A stretch of 64,000 nt of DNA from Streptomyces longhuiensis (GTDB lineage: Bacteria > Actinomycetota > Actinomycetes > Streptomycetales > Streptomycetaceae). Where the stretch lies: contig NZ_CP085173.1 of assembly GCF_020616555.1 (NCBI RefSeq), positions 6,960,001 through 7,024,000 of the forward strand. Direction: 5' to 3'. Below are positions 40,254 through 48,094 of the stretch, in pieces. Each line of letters opens with the position of its first letter. Positions within the stretch are counted from its first letter, which is position 1. The notes beneath the pieces were generated by a model, which saw nothing but the letters and a program-made list of their open reading frames with translations, searched no databases and was not told where the DNA came from. The position numbers were made by a program, and so were the translations under genes.

Positions 40254-41635
40254 CCGAGCTCGCGACCATGGACTTCCACCCGCAGCCCCAGGCCGGCACG
40301 GCGCGGCCGTGGGCGTTCCCCGCGCCCGAGCGCGGCACCCTCGACAACGGCCTGACGGTGCTGCGCTGCCACCGCCCGGGCCAGCAGGTCGTCGCCATCG
40401 AGATCAACCTCGAAGCTCCCCTGGAGGCCGAGCCCGCCGGGCTCGACGGCGTCGCCACCATCATGGCGAGGGCCTTCTCCGAGGGCACCGACAAGCTCGC
40501 CGCCGAGGAGTTCGCCGCCGAGCTGGAGCGCTGCGGCGCCACCCTCGACGCGCACGCCGACCACCCCGGCGTACGGGTCTCCCTGGAGGTCCCCGTCTCC
40601 CGACTGCCGAAGGCGCTCGGCCTGCTCGCCGACGCCCTCAGGGCACCCGCCTTCGCGGACAGCGAGATCGAACGTCTCGTGCGCAACCGGCTCGACGAGA
40701 TCCCGCACGAGACGGCGAACCCCGGCCGCCGCGCCGCCAAGGAGCTCTCGAAGCAGCTCTTCCCGGCCACCGCGCGCATGTCCCGCCCGCGCCAGGGCTC
40801 CGAGGAGACCGTCGCGGCCATCGACGCGGCGGCCGTACGCGCCTTCTACGACCGGCACGTGCGCCCGGCCACGGCCACCGCGGTCGTGGTGGGCGACCTC
40901 GCGGGCCTCGACCTCGACGCGCTGCTCGCGGACACGCTGGGCGCCTGGACGGGGAACACGGCCGAGCCGCGCCCCGTACCGCCCGTGACGGCCGACGACA
41001 CCGGCCGGGTCGTCATCGTCGACCGGCCGGGCGCGGTGCAGACGCAGATCCTGATCGGTCGCGTCGGCGCCGACAAGCACGACCGGGTGTGGCCGGCGCA
41101 GGTGCTCGGCACGTACTGCCTGGGCGGCACCCTCACCTCCCGCCTGGACCGCGTCCTGCGAGAGGAGAAGGGATACACCTACGGCGTACGGGCGTTCGGC
41201 CAGGTGTTGCGCTCGGCGCCGGACGGGACGGGCGCCGCGATGCTCGCCATCAGCGGCTCCGTGGACACGCCGAACACGGGTCCGGCGCTGGACGACCTCT
41301 GGAAGGTGCTGCGCACGCTCGCCGCCGAGGGCCTCACCGACGCCGAACGGGACGTGGCCGTACAGAACTTGGTGGGCGTCGCCCCGCTCAAGTTCGAGAC
41401 CGCCGCGGCCGTCGCGGGGACGCTCGCCGACCAGGTCGAGCAGCACCTGCCGGACGACTTCCAGGCGCAGATGTACCGGCGGCTCGCCGCGACGGGCACC
41501 GTGGAGGCCACCGCGGCCGTCGTGAGCGCCTTCCCGATGGACCGTCTGGTGACGGTGCTCGTCGGTGACGCCGCGCAGATCGAGGAGCCCGTCAGGGCGC
41601 TCGGTATCGGAGAGGTGACCGTCGTCACGGGCTGA
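40250..41635 (+). CDS. M16-family peptidase-like subunit without zinc motif
   Basis: A 461-residue M16 homologue that starts with GTG at 40250, overlapping the stop of the first M16 gene. The position of the HXXEH motif reads GLDGVATIMARAFSEGTD, so the zinc ligands are absent. It keeps the middle-domain segment ERCGATLDAHADHPGV and the C-terminal GGTLTSRLDRVLREEKGYTYGVRA that forms the substrate chamber. It is the catalytically inactive partner that closes the heterodimer, as in the mitochondrial processing peptidase alpha subunit. The strong hairpin at 41655 ends the operon. Confidence 0.92.
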   Translation: MTELATMDFHPQPQAGTARPWAFPAPERGTLDNGLTVLRCHRPGQQVVAIEINLEAPLEAEPAGLDGVATIMARAFSEGTDKLAAEEFAAELERCGATLDAHADHPGVRVSLEVPVSRLPKALGLLADALRAPAFADSEIERLVRNRLDEIPHETANPGRRAAKELSKQLFPATARMSRPRQGSEETVAAIDAAAVRAFYDRHVRPATATAVVVGDLAGLDLDALLADTLGAWTGNTAEPRPVPPVTADDTGRVVIVDRPGAVQTQILIGRVGADKHDRVWPAQVLGTYCLGGTLTSRLDRVLREEKGYTYGVRAFGQVLRSAPDGTGAAMLAISGSVDTPNTGPALDDLWKVLRTLAAEGLTDAERDVAVQNLVGVAPLKFETAAAVAGTLADQVEQHLPDDFQAQMYRRLAATGTVEATAAVVSAFPMDRLVTVLVGDAAQIEEPVRALGIGEVTVVTG

Positions 41636-41654
41636 CCGTGACCGGTGTGCAACG

Positions 41655-41691
41655 AGGGGCCCCGGTGGGCGAGATGACCACCGGGGCCCCT
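41655..41691 (+). terminator. Terminator after the M16 pair
   Basis: AGGGGCCCCGGTGG (41655-41668) pairs perfectly with CCACCGGGGCCCCT (41678-41691) around a 9-base loop, followed by TTTAT. Confidence 0.85.
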
Positions 41692-41837
41692 TTATGTCCG
41701 AATTGAACCAGTGGTTGCCTGTCTGCCCTGTGGCATGCGCTACAAAAGCCCGGTTCCGTTTGTTGATTGAAAGATGCCCCGCTTAGCGTCGGTCCGGCTG
41801 TCCGCCAGATGTACGCCGCGCCCGCGGCGCCGGACAG

Positions 41838-41976
41838 TCATCGCCGAGTCCCCCAAGGCGCGAGCCGGGGGAGCCGGGGACCCACCGTCCCTGGGGTGAA
41901 TCGGACGCCCTTCCCCGAAGGGGGTCCGTAGGAGACCTTCCTGCTCCGAACCCGTCAGCTAACCCGGTAGGCGAGA
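41838..41976 (+). promoter_or_regulatory. ydaO/yuaA c-di-AMP riboswitch
   Basis: The leader of the M23 gene contains the conserved ydaO blocks in order: CGCCGAGTC near 41842, GGGGGAGCCGGGGACCCA near 41867, TGGGGTGAATCGG near 41893, and the distal block CTTCCTGCTCCGAACCCGTCAGCTAACCCGGTAGGCG (41937-41973). In Streptomyces this riboswitch controls cell-wall hydrolases such as rpfA: high c-di-AMP turns expression off. The gene starts 25 bases after it. Confidence 0.92.
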
Positions 41977-42000
41977 AGGAAGGAAAGGATCAGCCACTCC

Positions 42001-42789
42001 ATGGCGTTCACCCGTGCCACCGGGAAGCACCGTCGCCCGAGCCGTCTCACGCGTACCACCGCGCAGGTCGCCGGCGTCGCCGCGCTCACCACGACCGGTG
42101 TCATCGGAGGCCTCGCCGCCCCCGCCCTCGCCGCTGACGACGCGTCTCTCGAGCAGACCGGCCTGACCAAGGCCATCTCCATCGGTGACTCCCTCGCGGA
42201 GCAGATCGACGCGCAGGCCGCCGCCCAGCAGCAGGCCGCCGACAAGGCCGCCGCGAAGAAGAAGGCCGAGGCCGCGGCCAAGAAGAAGGCCGAGGAGGAC
42301 CGGCGTGAGGCCGCCGCCAAGGCCAAGGCCGAGCGCGAGGCCAAGGAGCGCGCCGCCCGTGCGGCCGAGCGCAAGCGCCTGAACGCCTTCGTCATGCCCG
42401 TCACCGGCTCGTACGTGTCGACCGCGTACAAGGCCAGCAGCGGCCTGTGGTCCTCCGGCAGCCACACCGGCATCGACTTCCACGCCGCCAGCGGCACCTC
42501 GGTCCACGCCGTGGGCGCGGGCACGGTCGTGGAGGCCGGCTGGGGCGGCGCCTACGGCAACAACATCGTCATCAAGATGAACGACGGCACGTACACGCAG
42601 TACGGCCACCTGTCGTCCATCGGCGTCTCCGTCGGCCAGACGGTCACCCCGGGCCAGCAGATAGGCCTCTCCGGGGCGACCGGCAACGTCACGGGCCCGC
42701 ACCTCCACTTCGAGGCGCGCACGAGCCCCGAGTACGGCTCGGACATCGACCCCGTCGCGTACCTGCGCGCGCACGGCGTCAACGTCTGA
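42001..42789 (+). CDS. Secreted M23-family peptidoglycan endopeptidase
   Basis: A 262-residue secreted protein. The signal peptide (about 1-44, GVAALTTTGVIGGLAAPALAA) ends with an ALA-type cleavage site. A Lys/Ala/Glu-rich coiled-coil (about 70-125) follows. The LytM/M23 domain begins near 130 (NAFVMPVTGSYVSTAYKASSG) with zinc ligands in GSHTGIDF (His and Asp) and GPHLHFEAR (HLH). It cuts peptide cross-bridges in peptidoglycan. The start is at ATG 42001, behind AGGAAAGGA and a ydaO riboswitch, so c-di-AMP control is direct. It is followed by a strong terminator. Confidence 0.93.
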   Translation: MAFTRATGKHRRPSRLTRTTAQVAGVAALTTTGVIGGLAAPALAADDASLEQTGLTKAISIGDSLAEQIDAQAAAQQQAADKAAAKKKAEAAAKKKAEEDRREAAAKAKAEREAKERAARAAERKRLNAFVMPVTGSYVSTAYKASSGLWSSGSHTGIDFHAASGTSVHAVGAGTVVEAGWGGAYGNNIVIKMNDGTYTQYGHLSSIGVSVGQTVTPGQQIGLSGATGNVTGPHLHFEARTSPEYGSDIDPVAYLRAHGVNV

Positions 42790-42817
42790 CCCTCGCCGCG
42801 TACTCGCGACAACACAT

Positions 42818-42850
42818 CGAAAGCCCCGGCTCGCCGAGCCGGGGCTTTCG
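42818..42850 (+). terminator. Terminator after the M23 gene
   Basis: CGAAAGCCCCGGCTCG (42818-42833) pairs with CGAGCCGGGGCTTTCG (42835-42850), a 16-bp perfect stem with a minimal loop. Confidence 0.8.
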
Positions 42851-42914
42851 GCGTCACCGGCCGCGCTCGTCACCGGACCGGCTCGTTCGTTCCCGGCGGC
42901 GCTGTCCAAAAAAT

Positions 42915-42997
42915 ATCCATGGATTACGGCCTGCCGTCGGAAATTCGCGCCCGCTGGAATAGAGTCGCTGGGCAAGCGCGCTGAACGGATTGCAATC
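42915..42997. promoter_or_regulatory. Two 10-bp palindromes upstream of the GntR gene
   Basis: ATCCATGGAT (42915-42924) and GATTGCAATC (42988-42997) are perfect palindromes in the 264-base region before the GntR regulator. Either could be an operator for the regulator itself. A -35/-10 pair is not obvious. Confidence 0.4.
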
Positions 42998-43053
42998 GCG
43001 CTGTAGAGCGACTGTCTACCGCGTTTCGCGGGGATTAAGGCGGAGGTCGGTTC

Positions 43054-43740
43054 ATGCGCATTCCGGCGCACTCGGTATGCACGGCGATCCGCGACGACAT
43101 CGTCTCCGGTGTCTACGAGCGCGGCGGCAGACTCACCGAGGAGGTCCTCGCCCGCCGCTACGGCGTCTCCCGCGTGCCCGTGCGCGAGGCGCTGCGCACC
43201 CTGGAGGCCGAGGGCTTCGTCGTCACTCGCCGGCACGCGGGCGCGTGCGTCGCCGAACCCACCACGCAGGAGGCGGCGGACCAGCTGGAGATCCGGATGC
43301 TCCTCGAACCGCTCGCCGCGGCCCGCGCCGCGCAGCGCCGCACCGAGGCGCACCTGAAGGTGCTGCGGGGCCTGGTCAGGCTGGGCCAGGAGCGCTCCAG
43401 GCGAGGTCGGAGCGAGGATCTGCGCTCGCTCGGCGGCTGGTTCCACGAGACGCTGGCGCAGGCGTCCGCCAGCCCGGGGCTGATCACGATGCTCACGCAG
43501 CTCCGCCACAAGATCGCGTGGATGTACACCGTCGAGCAGCCCGAGCACCCCGCCGACTCCTGGGCCGAGCACGGGGTGATCGTGGACGCCGTGGCGCGCG
43601 GTGACGTGGAGCGCGCGCGGGCGCTCACGGCGCAGCACACGGAGCGCGCAATGGCCGCTCACCGCCTGCGCGCCCCTCGTACGGGTGGCCGTGTGAGGAC
43701 TTCGCAACATCCCGTCAACACGGCGGGGCTCCAGCATTAA
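43054..43740 (+). CDS. GntR/FCD-family transcriptional regulator
   Basis: A 228-residue regulator. The winged HTH is near residues 10-70 (AIRDDIVSGVYERGGRLTEEVLARRYGVSRVPVREALRTLEAEGFVVTRRHAGACV). The FCD domain follows, with the ligand/metal-type residues in GGWFHETLAQASASPGLI and SWAEHGVIVDAV, and an Ala/Arg-rich tail. ATG 43054 follows GGCGGAGG. It is convergent with ptsH, separated by a bidirectional terminator; the adjacency is shared in S. coelicolor, where the neighbour is also ptsH. Its effector is unknown, and a role in PTS carbon control is suggested only by position. Confidence 0.9.
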   Translation: MRIPAHSVCTAIRDDIVSGVYERGGRLTEEVLARRYGVSRVPVREALRTLEAEGFVVTRRHAGACVAEPTTQEAADQLEIRMLLEPLAAARAAQRRTEAHLKVLRGLVRLGQERSRRGRSEDLRSLGGWFHETLAQASASPGLITMLTQLRHKIAWMYTVEQPEHPADSWAEHGVIVDAVARGDVERARALTAQHTERAMAAHRLRAPRTGGRVRTSQHPVNTAGLQH

Positions 43741-43829
43741 CAGAGGCGCCGTATACAAAGAGGGCGGCCCATTTGGAGGGGCTCTATTTCCGCTGCCCCG
43801 AAATTACGGGGACAGGTTCGTGGAAAGCA

Positions 43830-43866
43830 AAAGGGTCTGCTCGGAAAATCCGAACAGACCCTTTAT
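43830..43866. terminator. Bidirectional terminator between GntR gene and ptsH
   Basis: AAAGGGTCTG-C-TCGGA (43830-43845) pairs with TCCGA-A-CAGACCCTTT (43849-43864). The A-run before and T-run after the stem let it work in both directions. Confidence 0.85.
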
Positions 43867-43956
43867 GTGGCGCGATCTCCTGCGAGCGGTAAACGGCGCC
43901 CAAGAATCCAGAGACCCGGCACGGGTCAGCATTGAGCGACCCCGCACCGGCCCGTA

Positions 43957-44238
43957 CTAGACGGTCTCGGGAAGCTCCTCGAGCCCCTCGGCGACCAGCT
44001 TGGCCAGACGGTCGAGCGCGATGTCCGCACCCTCGGCGTCGGAGGACAGGACGATCTCCTCGCCGCCGCCGGCACCCAGGCCGAGCACCGCGAGCATGGA
44101 GGCGGCGTTGACGGGGGTGCCGTCGATCTTGGCGATCGTCACGGGGACGCCGGCAGCCGTGGCCGCGCGGACGAAGATGGAGGCGGGGCGGGCGTGAAGG
44201 CCCTCGGCCCAGCCGACGTTGACGCGGCGCTCAGCCAT
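43957..44238 (-). CDS. ptsH: Phosphocarrier protein HPr
   Basis: A 93-residue HPr of the phosphotransferase system. The active-site His is in EGLHARPAS (near residue 16), and the regulatory region is NAASMLAVLGLGAG (near 46-59), where Gram-positive HPr has Ser46. EI phosphorylates the His, and HPr passes phosphate to EIIA domains of sugar uptake systems. In Streptomyces HPr and EIIA-Crr are general PTS components. ATG 44238 follows a good ribosome binding site on the minus strand (GAAGGGCAGC). It is divergent from patA and convergent with the GntR gene. Confidence 0.96.
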   Translation of the reverse strand: MAERRVNVGWAEGLHARPASIFVRAATAAGVPVTIAKIDGTPVNAASMLAVLGLGAGGGEEIVLSSDAEGADIALDRLAKLVAEGLEELPETV

Positions 44239-44415
44239 GTGATGCTGCCCTTCAGGATTCTCACGGTTGTCTAGACCAGTCTCCCACATCGGTGGACGTG
44301 CCCGATGTGGGTCCTACGTGCCGTCCGCACACGCCCGTCGGCCCTCATAGCGTGCCTTCGGCCCGCTCGCGCCGCGACCCGTACGACTGTCACCGCCGAG
44401 CCGTACGCTTGCCCC

Positions 44416-47238
44416 ATGCAGACCCCGTCGGACCGGCACGCATACCCCGCCCACTGGGAAGCAGACGTGGTGCTGCGCGACGGCGGCACCGCGCGCATCA
44501 GGCCCATCACCACCGACGACGCCGAGCGGCTCACGAACTTCTACGAGCAGGTCTCCGACGAGTCGAAGTACTACCGCTTCTTCGCGCCGTACCCGCGCCT
44601 GTCCGCCAAGGACGTCCACCGCTTCACCCATCACGACTACGTGGACCGGGTGGGCCTCGCGGCCACCGTGGGCGGCGAGTTCATCGCGACCGTCCGCTAC
44701 GACCGCATCAACGCCCAGGGAATGCCCGCCTCCGCCCCCGCCGACGAGGCCGAGGTCGCCTTCCTCGTGCAGGACGCCCACCAGGGCAGAGGCGTCGCGT
44801 CCGCGCTCCTGGAGCACATCGCCGCCGTCGCCCGCGAGCGGGAGATCCGCCGCTTCGCCGCCGAGGTCCTGCCCGCCAACACCAAGATGATCAAGGTGTT
44901 CACGGACGCCGGATACACCCAGAAGCGCCACTTCGAGGACGGCGTCGTCCGCCTGGAGTTCGACCTCGAACCCACCGAGGCCTCGCTCGCCGTGCAGCGC
45001 GCCCGCGAGCAGCGCGCCGAGGCGCGCTCGGTGCACCGGCTCCTCGCTCCCGGATCCGTCGCCGTCATCGGCGTGGGCCGCACGCCCGGGGGAGTGGGCC
45101 GCAGCGTCCTCGACAACCTCCGCGACGCCGGCTTCACCGGCCGTCTCCACGCCGTGAACAGGGCGTTCCCCGACGACCTGCGCGACCTGGACGGGGTCCC
45201 CGCCCACCGCTCCGTCCACGGCATCGACTCCGCCGAGCCCGTCGACCTCGCCGTCGTCGCCGTCCCCGCGCGGTACGTCCCCGAAGTCGTCGCCGAGTGC
45301 GGGGAGCGCGGCGTGCAGGGGATCGTCGTGGTCTCCGCCGGATACGCCGAGACCGGCAGCGAGGGCCGCGCCCGCCAGCGCGAACTGGTGCGCCAGGCCC
45401 GCTCGTACGGCATGCGCCTCATCGGGCCGAACGCCTTCGGCCTCATCAACACCTCGCCCGAGGTGCGGCTCAACGCGTCGCTCGCGCCCGAGATGCCGCG
45501 CGCCGGCCGCATGGGCCTGTTCGCCCAGTCCGGGGCCATCGGCATCGCACTGCTCGCCCGCCTCCAGCGGCGCGGCGGCGGCGTGACCGGAGTGACGGGT
45601 GTGTCGACGTTCGTCTCCGCCGGCAACCGCGCGGACGTGTCCGGGAACGACGTACTCCAGTACTGGTACGACGACCCCGACACGGACGTCGCCCTGATGT
45701 ACCTCGAATCCATCGGAAACCCGCGCAAGTTCACCCGCCTCGCCCGCCGCACGGCGGCCGCGAAGCCCCTCGTCGTGGTGCAGGGCGCCCGGCACAGCGG
45801 CATCGCGCCCCTCGGCCACGCGGTCAACGCCACGCGCCTGCCGTACGCCACCGTCTCCGCCCTGCTGCGCCAGGCGGGTGTCATCCGCGTGGACACCATC
45901 ACCGAACTCGTCGACACCGGCCTGCTGCTGGCCCGCCAGCCCCTCCCGCCGGGCCCCCGCGTGGCGATCCTCGGGAACTCGGAGTCGCTGGGCCTCCTCA
46001 CGTACGACGTCTGCCTCTCCGAGGGCCTGCGGCCGAAGCCGCCGCGGGACCTGACGACCGCGGCGTCCGCCGAGGACTTCCACGCAGCGCTGACCGAGGC
46101 GCTCGCGGACGACAAGTGCGACGCGGTCGTCGTCACGGCGATGCCGGCGGTGGGGGAGTCGACCGCCGAGGACGCGGCGCTCGCCGAGGCCCTGAGTTCG
46201 GCCGCCGCCGGTACCCCCACCAAGCCCGTCCTGGTCGTGCACGTGGAGCTCGGCGGCCTCGCCGAGGCGCTCTCCGCGGCCACCAGCACCGGCCCCCGCG
46301 CGCTCGCCAGGACCCCCGGCGGCCCCCCGGCCGGACGCCCGCCCACGGACGAGCCCGCCCCGACGCCCGCGCTCATCCCCGCCTACCCCGCAGCCGAGCG
46401 CGCCGTCCGCGCCCTCTCCGAAGCCGTCAAGTACGCCCAGTGGCGGCGCGACGCGGCGGAGCCCGGCAAGGTCCCCGAGTACGACGGCATCGACGAGACG
46501 GGCGCCGCCGAGGTCATCACCGCGCTCCTCGCCAAGGACGACGACCCGCGCGGCGCCGAGCTCGCCCCCGAGGACGCCCGCGCCCTCCTCGCCCGCTACG
46601 GCATCGACGTACGGCAGACCCTGCCCGCCCCCGGAGCCGACGAGGCGGCCGCCGCCGCGCGCACCCTCGGCTACCCCGTCGCCCTCAAGACGACCGCCCC
46701 GCACCTGCGCCACCGAGCCGACCTCGGGGGAGTACGCCTCGACCTGGCGAACGAGGGGGAGCTGCGCCGCGCCTACGAAGAGCTGTCCGAGACGCTCGGC
46801 AAGCCCGAGGAGCTGCGGCCCGTGGTCCAGGCCATGGCACCCCGCGGCGTCGACACCGTCGTCCGCGCGGTCATCGATCCGGCAGCCGGCGCGGTCCTCT
46901 CCTTCGGGCTCGCGGGCGCCGCGTCCGAGCTGCTCGGCGACACCGCGCACCGGCTGATTCCGGTCACCGACCGGGACGCCCAGTCGATCGTCAGGGGCAT
47001 CAAGACAGCGCCCCTGCTCTTCGGCTGGCGCGGCTCCGCACCGGTCGACACGGCCGCGCTCGAAGAGGTGCTGCAGCGGGTCTCGCGGCTCGTGGACGAT
47101 CATCCCGAGGTCGTCGCCGTCTCCCTGGAGCCCGTCGTCGTCGCCCAGAGCGGCCTCTCGGTCCTCGGCGCCTCGATACGGCTCGCCCCGCCGCCCGCCC
47201 GTGACGACCTCGGCCCGCGCACCCTGCCCGCGTACTGA
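44416..47238 (+). CDS. patA: GNAT protein acetyltransferase fused to NDP-forming acyl-CoA synthetase domain
   Basis: A 940-residue fusion. Residues about 20-200 form a GNAT acetyltransferase (VVLRDGGTARIRPITTDDAERL..., acetyl-CoA loop VQDAHQGRGVASALLEHIAAVA). Residues about 205-640 form a CoA-binding succinyl-CoA-synthetase-like part (GSVAVIGVGRTPGGVGRSVLDNL, LIGPNAFGLIN, GLFAQSGAIGIALLARL), and a C-terminal ATP-grasp domain (LLARYGIDVRQTLPAPGADEA..., YPVALKTTAPHLRHRADLGGV) completes it. GNAT-first order is the one described for S. lividans PatA, which acetylates acetoacetyl-CoA synthetase. The ACS part is probably a sensor of acyl-CoA or nucleotide. It starts at ATG 44416. It links acetate metabolism to the actP and citrate synthase genes of this window. 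Confidence 0.9.
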   Translation: MQTPSDRHAYPAHWEADVVLRDGGTARIRPITTDDAERLTNFYEQVSDESKYYRFFAPYPRLSAKDVHRFTHHDYVDRVGLAATVGGEFIATVRYDRINAQGMPASAPADEAEVAFLVQDAHQGRGVASALLEHIAAVAREREIRRFAAEVLPANTKMIKVFTDAGYTQKRHFEDGVVRLEFDLEPTEASLAVQRAREQRAEARSVHRLLAPGSVAVIGVGRTPGGVGRSVLDNLRDAGFTGRLHAVNRAFPDDLRDLDGVPAHRSVHGIDSAEPVDLAVVAVPARYVPEVVAECGERGVQGIVVVSAGYAETGSEGRARQRELVRQARSYGMRLIGPNAFGLINTSPEVRLNASLAPEMPRAGRMGLFAQSGAIGIALLARLQRRGGGVTGVTGVSTFVSAGNRADVSGNDVLQYWYDDPDTDVALMYLESIGNPRKFTRLARRTAAAKPLVVVQGARHSGIAPLGHAVNATRLPYATVSALLRQAGVIRVDTITELVDTGLLLARQPLPPGPRVAILGNSESLGLLTYDVCLSEGLRPKPPRDLTTAASAEDFHAALTEALADDKCDAVVVTAMPAVGESTAEDAALAEALSSAAAGTPTKPVLVVHVELGGLAEALSAATSTGPRALARTPGGPPAGRPPTDEPAPTPALIPAYPAAERAVRALSEAVKYAQWRRDAAEPGKVPEYDGIDETGAAEVITALLAKDDDPRGAELAPEDARALLARYGIDVRQTLPAPGADEAAAAARTLGYPVALKTTAPHLRHRADLGGVRLDLANEGELRRAYEELSETLGKPEELRPVVQAMAPRGVDTVVRAVIDPAAGAVLSFGLAGAASELLGDTAHRLIPVTDRDAQSIVRGIKTAPLLFGWRGSAPVDTAALEEVLQRVSRLVDDHPEVVAVSLEPVVVAQSGLSVLGASIRLAPPPARDDLGPRTLPAY

Positions 47239-47506
47239 GCGGGCCGGGTGAGACGAGCCCCACATACGGGTGTTTCCCATGCCCTTCCACAGGCGCACCG
47301 CGAGCCCTCCACCGGGCTGACGAGCCTGCCGTCACAGCGGCGTCCGCCGGGCGGGCTCCGGCACGCACGCCCACGGCGTTGTCGTCGGTCACCGACGCCC
47401 CGCGCCGATTCCCTCCTCCGCTTCGCGATCGCACGCACCGGAGCCGGCCCGGCCCGCCATCCGGGCGAAGGCCGCCAGTGTGACGGCAGGCTCTAGGATG
47501 GACCTC

Positions 47507-48094
47507 ATGGCCAAGACCAGTACGACGACCCAAGGGCTCCGCGCGGCGATCGAGCGCAGCGGCTACTACCCGGCCCTCGTGGCCGAGGCGGTGGAGGCCG
47601 CGGTCGGCGGCGAACCCATCGGGTCGTATCTGGTCCACCAGGAGACCACCTTCGACTCGAACGAGGTGCGCAGGCACGTCACCGTGCTCGTCCTCACCGG
47701 CACCCGCTTCATCGTCAGCCACACCGACGAGCAGGCCGCCGACACCACGTCGCCGACGCCGTACGCCACGACGTCCACCGAATCCGTGAAGCTCGGCCGG
47801 ATCTCGTCGGTCGTGCTCAGCCGCGTCGTCGCCAACCCGGAGAAGTACGTCCCGGGCACCCTGCCCCGCGAGGTCGTCCTGACCATCGGCTGGGGCGCCG
47901 TCGCCCGCATCGACCTGGAGCCCGCGGCCTGCGGCGACCCCAACTGCGAGGCGGACCACGGATACACGGGCAGCTCGACCGCCGACGACCTGAGCCTGCG
48001 TGTCAGCGAGACCGGGGACGGCCCCGACACCGTCCGTCAGACCCTCGCCTTCGCCCAGTCCCTGTCCGAGGCGACCGCGGCGACAGCGCGCTGA
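47507..48094 (+). CDS. DUF5998-family protein
   Basis: A 195-residue conserved actinobacterial protein. Key segments are GLRAAIERSGYYPALVAEAVEAAVGGEPI at the start, VTVLVLTGTRFIVSHTDE near 65 and the Cys-containing DLEPAACGDPNCEADHGYTG near 150. ATG 47507 is preferred over ATG 47498 because TAGGAT, a typical Streptomyces -10, lies 7-12 bases before it, suggesting a leaderless transcript; the alternative start adds three residues. Its TGA overlaps the next ATG (TGATG), so the two genes are coupled. The function is unknown, and pairing with the phosphatase is a conserved arrangement in streptomycetes as far as I recall. Confidence 0.85.
   Translation: MAKTSTTTQGLRAAIERSGYYPALVAEAVEAAVGGEPIGSYLVHQETTFDSNEVRRHVTVLVLTGTRFIVSHTDEQAADTTSPTPYATTSTESVKLGRISSVVLSRVVANPEKYVPGTLPREVVLTIGWGAVARIDLEPAACGDPNCEADHGYTGSSTADDLSLRVSETGDGPDTVRQTLAFAQSLSEATAATAR

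Noticed and set aside
44314..47298. 994-codon minus-strand frame opposite patA
   Set aside because: Antisense shadow; composition is Gly/Val/Asp/Arg-rich and it ignores the intact patA domains.
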